From Candidatus Luteimonas excrementigallinarum (GTDB lineage Bacteria; Pseudomonadota; Gammaproteobacteria; Xanthomonadales; Xanthomonadaceae), in the NCBI GenBank assembly GCA_019115725.1, contig DXCY01000082.1, positions 1 to 15,808 on the forward strand: a stretch of 15,808 bases of DNA. The letters are read 5' to 3'. Below are positions 7,261 through 15,000 of this stretch, piece after piece. The translations under genes were made by a program, and so were the position numbers. The notes below the pieces were generated by a model, which saw only the letters and a list, made by a program, of their open reading frames with translations, made no database searches and was not told where the DNA came from. Numbering within the stretch: the first letter of the stretch is position 1; every line of letters starts with the position of its first letter.

Positions 7261-9108
7261 ATGAACCAAGCCGCACTTTCGTCCTTCATCTGGTCGGTCG
7301 CCGACCTGCTGCGCGGCGATTACAAACAGTCCGAATATGGCCGGGTGATCCTGCCGTTCACCGTCCTGCGCCGACTCGACTGCGTGCTCGCGCCCACCAA
7401 GGACAAGGTGCTGGCCGAGTCCGCGAAAAAGACCGCCGCAGGCATCAACCCGGACCCGTTCCTCAGGCGAATCGTCGGTGAGGCGCGGCTCTACAACACG
7501 TCCCCGATGGACCTGCCCAAACTGCTGGGCGACCAGGACCACATCGCCCAGAACCTCTACGCCTACGTGCAGGCCTTCTCGCCCGAGGCGCGCGATATCT
7601 TCGAGCGCTTCGACTTCCACACCCAGGTGGAGCGGCTGGCCAAGGCCAACCTGCTGTACCTGGTGACCGAGAAGTTCGCCAACATCGACCTGCATCCGGA
7701 CCGCGTGGACAACGCGCGGATGGGACATGTGTTCGAGGAATTGATCCGCAGGTTCTCGGAGCTGTCCAACGAGACCGCCGGCGAGCACTTTACCCCGCGT
7801 GAGGTGATCCGGCTGATGGTCAACCTGATCTTCATCGAGGACGACGAGGTGCTCACGCCGGGCAATGCCGTGGTGCGCACCGTGTACGACCCAACCGCCG
7901 GCACCGGCGGCATGCTCTCGGTGGCCACCGAGCACCTGCTGGCCCACAACCCCGCCGCGCGGCTCACGCTGTACGGGCAGGAGCTCAACGACGAGTCCTA
8001 TGCGATCTGCAAGGCCGACATGCTGATCCGCGGGCAGGACGTGGGTAATATCGCCCCGGGCAACACGCTCAGCGAAGACGGCTTCCCGCTGCGCAAGTTC
8101 GACTACATGCTGTCCAACCCGCCGTTCGGCGTGGAGTGGAAGAAAGTACAGAAGATCGTGCGCGCCGAGCACGAGCAGAAGGGCTTCGACGGGCGCTTCG
8201 GCCCCGGCCTGCCACGCGTTTCGGACGGCTCGATGCTGTTCCTGCTGCACCTGGTGTCGAAGATGGCGCCGGTGGTGGACGGGGAGGGCGGCAGCCGCTT
8301 CGGCATCGTGCTCAACGGCTCGCCGCTGTTCACTGGCGGCGCAGGCGGTGGCGAAAGCGAGATCCGCCGCTATCTGCTGGAGAACGACCTGGTCGAAGCC
8401 ATCATCGGCCTGCCGACCGACATGTTCTACAACACCGGCATCAGCACCTATGTGTGGATTGTCTCCAACAAGAAGGACGACGACCGCCGCGGGCACGTGC
8501 AGCTGATCGACGCCAGCGGCTTCTGGCGCAAGATGCGCAAGAGCCTGGGCAGCAAGCGCAAGGAAATGGGTGACGAGGACATCGCCACCGTCACCCGCCT
8601 GTTTGGCGATTTCACCGAGGCCGAGCGCATCACCGTGCTGGATGCCGATGGCCGCGAGATCGAGCAGCGCATTGTCACCGGCACTGATGACGCACCCGAT
8701 CCTCCCGAAGGCGGCCGGCTCAAGCGCGTGCCGATCAGCCGCATCTTCCGCAACGAGGATTTCGGCTACACCACCATCACCGTCGAGCGCCCGCTGCGCG
8801 ACGAGGGCGGAAGCATCGTGCTTGGCCAGAAGGGCAAGCAGAAGGGCAAGCCACAGGCGGACAGCTCACTGCGCGATACCGAGAACGTGCCGCTGGGCGA
8901 AGACATCCAGGCCTACTTCGAGCGCGAGGTGCTGCCGCACGCACCGGATGCGTGGATTGATGAGGCGAAGACGAAGGTGGGCTATGAAATCCCCTTCAAC
9001 CGCCACTTTTACGTGTTCGAGCCCCCGCGCCCGCTGGAGGTGATCGACGCCGAGCTGAAAGCCGTGACCGCCAACATCATGCGGATGCTGGGGGAGATGG
9101 CGGAATGA
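7261..9108 (+). CDS. hsdM: Type I restriction-modification system, DNA methyltransferase subunit HsdM
   Basis: This is the N6-adenine methyltransferase subunit. With HsdS it methylates the host recognition site, and it is required for restriction by HsdR. The 615-residue protein opens with the HsdM N-terminal helical domain (SSFIWSVADLLRGDYKQSEY). The SAM-binding motif DPTAGTGG starts at residue 210 and the catalytic NPPFG motif at residue 286. It is longer than EcoKI-type HsdM (about 530 residues). The extra length lies after residue 400 and includes a Lys/Gly-rich stretch (QKGKQKGK), ending with a conserved-looking NRHFYVFEPPRPLE segment. I chose 7261 over an in-frame ATG at 7204 because homology begins there; the GGGGAA upstream is only a weak ribosome-binding site. 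The stop overlaps hsdS in an ATGA junction, which supports fixed M:S stoichiometry. Confidence 0.97.
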   Translation: MNQAALSSFIWSVADLLRGDYKQSEYGRVILPFTVLRRLDCVLAPTKDKVLAESAKKTAAGINPDPFLRRIVGEARLYNTSPMDLPKLLGDQDHIAQNLYAYVQAFSPEARDIFERFDFHTQVERLAKANLLYLVTEKFANIDLHPDRVDNARMGHVFEELIRRFSELSNETAGEHFTPREVIRLMVNLIFIEDDEVLTPGNAVVRTVYDPTAGTGGMLSVATEHLLAHNPAARLTLYGQELNDESYAICKADMLIRGQDVGNIAPGNTLSEDGFPLRKFDYMLSNPPFGVEWKKVQKIVRAEHEQKGFDGRFGPGLPRVSDGSMLFLLHLVSKMAPVVDGEGGSRFGIVLNGSPLFTGGAGGGESEIRRYLLENDLVEAIIGLPTDMFYNTGISTYVWIVSNKKDDDRRGHVQLIDASGFWRKMRKSLGSKRKEMGDEDIATVTRLFGDFTEAERITVLDADGREIEQRIVTGTDDAPDPPEGGRLKRVPISRIFRNEDFGYTTITVERPLRDEGGSIVLGQKGKQKGKPQADSSLRDTENVPLGEDIQAYFEREVLPHAPDAWIDEAKTKVGYEIPFNRHFYVFEPPRPLEVIDAELKAVTANIMRMLGEMAE

Positions 9109-10370
9109 GTCTGCCCAGGTATGCGGAGTACCGGGATAGTGGGGTGGAGTGGTTGGGTGAGATTCCGGGCCACTGGCTTACGTCCAAGCTGAAGTGGTCC
9201 TCCTCAGTGTTCAGCGGTCGAAACTCCAAATCCGACACCGGGAATTACCCACTGTTTGGAGCAAATGGCCCGATTGGTAAGTGTGAGATTGCTACGTTTC
9301 TCAAACCTCATGTTCTGATAGGACGAGTTGGATCCGCAGGGGCAGTAAATTATGCGGAGGGGAGTTATGGCGCTTCCGACAATGTGCTCGTGGTCCGTGA
9401 ATATTCCGTACTTGTTCCCAGATTTCTTTACTACTCGCTTATCGCGCGAAATTTCGACATTGATGTTTCGACTACCGCACAGCCATTGCTCACGGCTTCA
9501 CAAGTGAAAGATCAGGTTGTGCAGTTGCCGTCGGAATTCGAACAGCACGCCATCGCAATATTCTTGGATGATCAAAGTTCTAGGATCAACGCGCTGATCG
9601 CCGAGCAGCAAACGCTCCTGGCACTGCTGGCCGAGAAGCGGCAGGCCACCATCTCCCACGCCGTCACCCGTGGCCTCGACCCCAACGTCCCGATGAAGGA
9701 TTCCGGCATCCCGTGGTTGGGCGAGGTGCCGTCGCACTGGGATGTGCTGTCGCTTAAAAGGGATCTCGCCTTCCTCACAAGCGGATCTCGTGGTTGGGCA
9801 GCGCATTACGCAGATGACGGTGCACTGTTTCTCAGAATAGGCAATCTGACTCGAAACAGCGCGAAGCTGGATTTGAGCGACATCCAGCGTGTTGCCCAAC
9901 CCAGCGGAACTGAGGGGGAGCGCACGCGAGTACAAGCAGGCGATTTACTGTTCTCCATTACCGCATATTTGGGGTCGGTAGCAGTTGTCCCTGCCGACCT
10001 GGAGGCGGCCTTTGTCAGCCAACATGTCGCGCTCGCCCGCTTGCATGGGGAGCATTTCCTTCCTCTCTGGGTTGCGTACGCCACGTTGTCACGACTCGGC
10101 TCGACTTACCTTGCTAATCAAGGGTATGGAGGCGCGAAAATACAGCTCAGCCTTGACGATATTGGCGGGTTGCCAATCACGGGCCCGCCGCTGCCTGAGC
10201 AACAAGCAATACTCGATTTCTTGGAGGTAGAGCTTCAACGATTTGATGGAATTATCGCGGAGGTCAATGCGGCTATCCGCCTGTTGTGCGAACGTCGCAG
10301 TGCACTGATCTCCGCCACGGTCACTGGCCAGTTCGATGTCCGTGGCCTGAGCAACAAATTGGTTGCCTGA
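9105..10370 (+). CDS. hsdS: Type I restriction-modification system, specificity subunit HsdS
   Basis: This is the DNA-recognition subunit, holding two target recognition domains (TRDs) that each read half of a split, asymmetric site. The 421-residue protein shows the circular two-fold layout of HsdS. RDSGVEWLGEIPGHW (residues 10-24) is echoed by KDSGIPWLGEVPSHW (198-212). The spacer helix LLAEKRQATISHAVTRG (174-190) is echoed by LLCERRSALISATVTG (393-408). TRD1 spans roughly 25-150 and TRD2 roughly 213-370. The TRD coding stretches (about 9200-9560 and 9760-10250) look richer in A and T than the conserved parts, as expected if TRDs are exchanged by recombination. Start and stoichiometry are fixed by the ATGA overlap with hsdM. 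The recognition sequence cannot be predicted from sequence alone. Confidence 0.96.
   Translation: MSLPRYAEYRDSGVEWLGEIPGHWLTSKLKWSSSVFSGRNSKSDTGNYPLFGANGPIGKCEIATFLKPHVLIGRVGSAGAVNYAEGSYGASDNVLVVREYSVLVPRFLYYSLIARNFDIDVSTTAQPLLTASQVKDQVVQLPSEFEQHAIAIFLDDQSSRINALIAEQQTLLALLAEKRQATISHAVTRGLDPNVPMKDSGIPWLGEVPSHWDVLSLKRDLAFLTSGSRGWAAHYADDGALFLRIGNLTRNSAKLDLSDIQRVAQPSGTEGERTRVQAGDLLFSITAYLGSVAVVPADLEAAFVSQHVALARLHGEHFLPLWVAYATLSRLGSTYLANQGYGGAKIQLSLDDIGGLPITGPPLPEQQAILDFLEVELQRFDGIIAEVNAAIRLLCERRSALISATVTGQFDVRGLSNKLVA
9132..9740 (+). repeat. Conserved half-repeats flanking TRD1 of hsdS
   Basis: Bases 9132-9176 and 9696-9740 encode near-identical 15-residue segments (RDSGVEWLGE... and KDSGIPWLGE...). 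The spacer-helix repeats at 9624-9674 and 10281-10328 form a second related pair. The repeats are similar in protein but diverged in DNA. They are the usual recombination points for TRD swapping in this family. Confidence 0.7.
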
Positions 10371-10392
10371 AGCAACTCGGCAAGGAGGCCGA

Positions 10393-11127
10393 ATGGCGTA
10401 CTCGGATTACATCGTCTATGTCGATGAAAGCGGCGACCACAGCCTGGAGGTGATCAATCCGGAGTGGCCATTGTTCGTGCTGTGCTTCTGCATCTTTCCG
10501 GTGGACGTGTATGTCGCCTCGGTCGCACCCGCCATCAGGCGGCTGAAGTTCGAGGTGTTCGGTCACGATCTGGTGATCCTCCACGAGCACGATATCCGCA
10601 AGAGGCGGGGCGCATTCTCGCAGCTCAATCAAGCGGCACGGGAAGCCTTCATGCATCGACTGACCGACATCATCGACGAGGCCGACATGACGGTGATTGC
10701 GGTGGTCATCGACAAAGTTCAGCTGAAGGCGCGGTATCAGACGCCTTTTCACCCGTACCACCTGGCGATGCAGTTTGGGCTGGAGCGGCTGGACCAGTTC
10801 CTGCGTCTACAGGGCCAGGGCAACAGGGACACCTATGTGGTATTCGAGGCACGGGGGCTAAAGGAAGACAGGGCTTTGGAACTCGAATTCCGCCGGGTCT
10901 GTGACGGCAACAACCGGAATCATCAGCCTCTGCCTTTGGCCTTCCATGTCGCGGACAAGAAGGCGAACTCAGAAGGGTTGCAGTTGGCGGATCTGACCGC
11001 GCGGCCACTGGGTTTACGCATCCTGCGGCCCGACCAGCCCAACCGTGCCTCCGCCATCCTGGAGCGAAAGCTGTTCCGGGGCGCACGCGACTGCGTGATC
11101 GGCAACGGACTCAAGGTGTTCCCCTGA
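10393..11127 (+). CDS. DUF3800 domain protein, putative RNase H-like accessory nuclease
   Basis: This is a 244-residue protein of the DUF3800 family, identified by the N-terminal YVDESGDH (residues 9-16) and the C-terminal QLADLTA (197-203). Acidic residues at Asp11/Glu12, Asp107 (VVIDK), Glu152 (VVFEARG) and Asp200 fall at strand ends in an order compatible with an RNase H-like fold, which has been proposed for the family; nuclease activity here is inferred. AAGGAGG at 10382-10388 lies 4 nt before the chosen ATG at 10393; a TTG start at 10363 is possible but would overlap hsdS. The gene begins 22 bp after hsdS and should be co-transcribed with hsdMS. DUF3800 genes are often found near restriction and other defence genes. 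The position between hsdS and hsdR recalls the anticodon nuclease PrrC in the EcoprrI locus, though there is no sequence resemblance to PrrC. Role unproven. Confidence 0.8.
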   Translation: MAYSDYIVYVDESGDHSLEVINPEWPLFVLCFCIFPVDVYVASVAPAIRRLKFEVFGHDLVILHEHDIRKRRGAFSQLNQAAREAFMHRLTDIIDEADMTVIAVVIDKVQLKARYQTPFHPYHLAMQFGLERLDQFLRLQGQGNRDTYVVFEARGLKEDRALELEFRRVCDGNNRNHQPLPLAFHVADKKANSEGLQLADLTARPLGLRILRPDQPNRASAILERKLFRGARDCVIGNGLKVFP

Positions 11128-11136
11128 AAAGCAGAA

Positions 11137-11187
11137 GGGCCCCCGGGAAGTCCCAGGAGCCCAGCGCCGGTCGGGTTGTCCCAACCC
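11137..11187 (+). terminator. Two hairpins after the DUF3800 gene, weak terminator or attenuator
   Basis: The first structure pairs GGGC (11137-11140) with GCCC (11159-11162), and an inner GGG/CCC pair closes an AAGT loop at 11145-11154. The second is a perfect 6-bp stem, GGGTTG (11173-11178) with CAACCC (11182-11187), around a TCC loop. Neither is followed by a T-run, so termination would be inefficient or Rho-assisted. They begin 10 bp after the DUF3800 stop and could separate the hsdMS unit from the hsdR unit. Confidence 0.35.
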
Positions 11188-11270
11188 ACTTCAATGGAAA
11201 CCATAGGGGCAGGGCGCAGTTGGGTCAAGGACATCCGGATGGGTGGTCAGTCGCCGTTATCGACTGGATA

Positions 11271-11292
11271 TTCGCCATTCGCGAATAGCGAA
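11271..11292. promoter_or_regulatory. 22-bp near-perfect palindrome, candidate operator
   Basis: The sequence has a perfect 10-bp palindromic core, ATTCGCGAAT (11278-11287 approximately), flanked by TTCGC on the left and GCGAA on the right, with one mismatched pair between. Twenty of 22 positions are symmetric. It lies about 85 bp upstream of the winged-helix nucleotidyltransferase gene in a 249-bp non-coding gap, where an operator for a dimeric regulator would be expected. Binding by that protein is inference. Confidence 0.5.
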
Positions 11293-11346
11293 CGGTGATC
11301 CCTGGCAGGCAGCCGATACACGCGCTGCGGGGACGAAATTGCAGGA

Positions 11347-11365
11347 TGTTGCGAAAAAGGCAACA
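11347..11365 (+). promoter_or_regulatory. Inverted repeat in the leader of the winged-helix/NTase gene
   Basis: TGTTGC (11347-11352) and GCAACA (11360-11365) form a perfect 6-bp inverted repeat around GAAAAAG, ending 11 nt before the ATG at 11377. It could be an mRNA hairpin controlling translation or a second protein-binding site. The start has no normally spaced Shine-Dalgarno; the only purine-rich run is in this loop. Confidence 0.35.
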
Positions 11366-11376
11366 CTCGTCGCCCA

Positions 11377-12006
11377 ATGAGCAACGTTTCATCTCGCGCC
11401 CTAATGGATCTGCTGTTCGGCGGCACCCGCCAGCGAGTGCTGGCGGTATTGCTGCTCCGGCCGGGTGCCAGTTTCCATTTGCGTGAGCTCGCCCGTCTGA
11501 CCGGCAGCCACGCCGGCACCTTGGGCCGTGAGCTGGACAAGCTGACCGAGGCGGGTTTGTTGCTGCGCGCACAACACGGCAACCAGATGCACTACCGCGC
11601 CAACACCGGCAACCTGCTGTTTGACGACTTGGCGTCGATGTTTCGCAAGACCCATGGCGTCGTGCCGGCGCTACGTGAGGCGCTGGATCCGTTGGTCGAC
11701 CGGATTGTCCTGGCGTGGGTGTTTGGTTCCATCGCCCTGGGCAGGGAAACTGATCACAGCGACATCGATCTGCTGGTGCTGGGGGACGTAGGCTTTGCCG
11801 ATCTCGTGAAGGCTGTCCACCCGGTAGAGGCTGAACTGCGACGCGAGGTCAATCCCGTGCTGTACTCACCCGGGGAATTCGTGCGACGCGTGCAGGCAGG
11901 GGAGGCGTTCGCTCAGGAACTCCTGGAGAAGCCGAAACTGTTTGTAATGGGGGATAGGGATGACGTTGGGAAACTTGTTGGCGTTCCGGCAGCTACCGGC
12001 GCATGA
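11377..12006 (+). CDS. Winged-helix DNA-binding domain fused to minimal nucleotidyltransferase
   Basis: This is a 209-residue two-domain protein. Residues about 8-80 form an ArsR-like winged helix (RQRVLAVLLLRPGASFHLRELARLTG, then a recognition-helix-like segment and a wing ending HYRANTG). Residues about 105-180 are a minimal nucleotidyltransferase: VFGSIALGRETDHSDIDLLVLG gives Gly117-Ser118 and the metal-binding pair Asp129/Asp131, matching the GSx10DxD motif of MNT/Pol-beta enzymes. MNT proteins such as MntA act as antitoxins by AMPylating a HEPN toxin, but no HEPN partner is seen here. The ATG at 11377 is the only ordinary start that gives the full helix-turn-helix, as an in-frame stop lies at 11296, yet it lacks a clear ribosome-binding site. 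The gene ends 27 bp before hsdR and probably forms an operon with it. Regulation of hsdR is inferred from position; enzymatic activity is inferred from the intact motif. Confidence 0.85.
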   Translation: MSNVSSRALMDLLFGGTRQRVLAVLLLRPGASFHLRELARLTGSHAGTLGRELDKLTEAGLLLRAQHGNQMHYRANTGNLLFDDLASMFRKTHGVVPALREALDPLVDRIVLAWVFGSIALGRETDHSDIDLLVLGDVGFADLVKAVHPVEAELRREVNPVLYSPGEFVRRVQAGEAFAQELLEKPKLFVMGDRDDVGKLVGVPAATGA

Positions 12007-12033
12007 CGCCAGCCTGGTAACGATGGGGGACGC

Positions 12034-15000
12034 ATGAACCTGCACCAGGAACACCATTTCGAGCGCGAGATCTGCGCGTACCTGGCCGCCAATGGCTGGC
12101 TGTATGCGGAAGGCGATGCGGCGCACTATGACCGCCAGCGCGCCCTGTTCCTGCCGGACCTGCTGGCGTGGATCGAGCAGACCCAGCCTCAGGCTTGGCA
12201 GGCGCTGACCAAAAATCATGGCGCCCAGGCGGGGACGGTCCTTGCCGACCGGATGCGCAAGAACCTCGACGGGCGCGGCACGCTGGAAGTGCTGCGGCGC
12301 GGGGTGGAAATGGTGGGGCTGAAGCAGCCGCTGTCGCTGGTGCAGTTCAAGCCGGCGCTGGCGATGAACCCGGTGATCGGGCAGCACTACGCGGCCAACC
12401 GGCTGCGGGTGGTGCGGCAGGTGAAGCACTCGCCCAATCGGCTTAACGACTGCATCGACCTGGTGCTGTTCGTCAATGGCATCGCGGTGGCCACGGCGGA
12501 GCTGAAATCCGACTTCACGCAGTCGGTTGGCGATGCGGTGGACCAGTACCGCTTCGACCGCGATCCACAGCCGAAGGGCGGGCTGGCCGAGCCGCTGCTC
12601 ACGTTCCCGGGTGGGGCGCTGGTGCATTTCGCGGTCAGCCAGACCGAGGTGATGATGACCACCCGGCTGGCTGGGGCGGACACGTTCTTCCTTCCGTTCA
12701 ACCGTGGCAACGCGGGCGGGGCGGGCAATGCGCCCGACCCGGCGGGCTTCGCCACCCGTTACCTATGGGAGCAGGTGTGGGCGCGCGACAGCTGGCTGGA
12801 GATCCTGGGCCGCTATCTGATCGGCAAGCGCGATTCGAAAAAGCGACTTACCGGCGTGATCTTTCCGCGCTACCAGCAGCTCGATGCGACGCGGAAGATC
12901 GTCGCCGACGTACGTGAGCACGGGGCCGGCGAGCGTTACCTGGTGCAGCATTCGGCCGGCTCGGGCAAGACCAATTCGATTGCGTGGACCGCGCACTTCC
13001 TGGCCGACCTGCACCGCGGCGAAGAAAAGGTGTTCGACAGCGTGCTGGTGGTGTCCGACCGCACCGTGCTCGATGACCAGCTGCAGGAAGCGATCTTCGA
13101 CTTCGAGCGCACCACCGGCGTGGTCGCGACCATCACCGGGGAACACGGCAGCAAGAGCCAGGCGCTGGGCGAGGCGCTCAAGTCCGGCAAGAAGATCATC
13201 GTGTGCACGATCCAGACCTTCCCGTTCGCACTGAAGACGGTGCAGGAGCTCGCGGCGACGCAGGGCAAGCGCTTCGCCGTGATCGCCGATGAGGCGCACA
13301 GCTCGCAAACCGGGGAGAGCGCGGCCAAGCTCAAGCAGGTGCTCAGCTCGCAGGAGTGGGCCGAACTGCAGGACGGCGGCGAGGTGGACACAGAGGCGCT
13401 GCTGGCCGCGCAGATGCAGGCGCGCACGGGCAGCGACGGGCTGACCTATATCGCGTTCACCGCGACCCCGAAAGCCAAGACGCTGGAACTGTTCGGGCGC
13501 CCGGGACCGGACGGGCTGCCGCAGCCTTTCCACGTGTACTCGATGCGGCAGGCAATCGAAGAGGGTTTCATCCTCGACGTGTTGCGCAACTACACGCCCT
13601 ACGACCTGGCGTTCCGCCTGGCGCACGAGGGCAGGGAGCTTGACCAGACTGAGGTCGAGCGCAGCGCGGCGATGAAGGGAGTCATGCAGTGGGTTCGGCT
13701 GCATCCGTACAACATTGCCGCCAAGGTGCAGATCGTGGTGGAGCACTACCGCGAGAACGTGCAGCCGCTGCTGGACGGCCGCGCCAAGGCAATGGTGGTG
13801 GTGGGTTCGCGGCGCGAGGCGGTGCGCTGGCAGAAGGCAATCCGCGGTTACATTGAGCGCCAGCAGTATCCGCTGGGGGTGTTGGTGGCGTTCTCTGGCG
13901 AGGTTGACGACCCGGAGAGCTACCCGGAGCCGGTCACTGAAACCAGCGTGCTGCTCAATCCGGAGCTCAAGGGCCGCGGCATCCGCAAGGCTTTCGCCAG
14001 CACCGGCTATCACCTGCTGCTGGTGGCCAACAAGTTCCAGACCGGCTTCGACCAGCCGCTGCTGTGCGGCATGTACGTGGACAAGAAGCTGGGCGGCATC
14101 CAGGCGGTGCAGACACTGTCGCGACTCAATCGCGCGTATCCGGGCAAGGACACCACCTACGTGCTGGACTTCGTCAACGAGGCCGCGGACATCCTTGCCG
14201 CCTTCAAGACGTACTACGAGACCGCCGAGCTAGAGGCGACGACCGATCCCGATCTGGTCTTCAGCCTGCGCGCCAAGCTGGACGCCAGCGGTCATTACGA
14301 CGACTTCGAGGTTGAGCGCGTGGCGCGGGTGGAGATGGATCCCAAGGCCACCCAGGCGAAGCTGGCTGCCGCAATCCAGCCGGTCGCGGACCGCCTGCTC
14401 AAGCGCTACAAGGCATTGCAGCAGGCGAGGGCGGCTGCGGAGGATGCCGGGGACGGGAAGGGGGCAGGGGAGGCGAAGGACGGGCTGGAGGCGCTGGTGC
14501 TGTTCAAGGGCGACATGGGCACCTTCAACCGGCTCTACGCGTTCCTTTCGCAGATGTTCGATTACGGCAACACCGACATCGAAAAACGCTTCCTGTTCTA
14601 CAGGCGCCTGCTGCCGCTACTGGAGTTCGGCCGCGAGCGCGACACGGTGGACCTGTCAAAGGTGGTGCTCACTCACCACACGCTGCGCAATCGCGGGAAA
14701 CAGCCGCTGAGCCTGGGCGCGGACGGCACCTACAAGCTGCCGCCGATGGATGCGGTGGGCAGTGGCCATGTGCAGGACAAGCAGCAGGCTTACCTCGCGG
14801 AGATCATCGAGAAGGTCAACGGGTTGTTCGAGGGGCAGCTCACCGATGGCGACCAGCTCGTCTACGTCAACGGCGTGATCAAGGGCAAGCTGCTGGAAAA
14901 TGAAACGCTGATCCAGCAGGCGGCGAACAACAGCAAACAGCAGTTCGCCAATTCGCCGGACCTGAAGGAGGCGCTGATGCACGCCATCATGGATGCGCTT

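Noticed and set aside
7252..8496. Long reverse-strand open frame opposite hsdM
   Set aside because: Low-complexity, His/Gln/Val-rich translation with no motif; the forward frame contains all HsdM motifs.
11377..12006. Classical HEPN/MNT toxin-antitoxin pair
   Set aside because: The MNT motif is present but neither neighbour resembles a HEPN protein; the adjacent genes are DUF3800 and hsdR.
12763..14013. Long reverse-strand open frame opposite hsdR
   Set aside because: Shadow of a high-GC gene; it overlies the helicase motifs of HsdR and has no coherent features.
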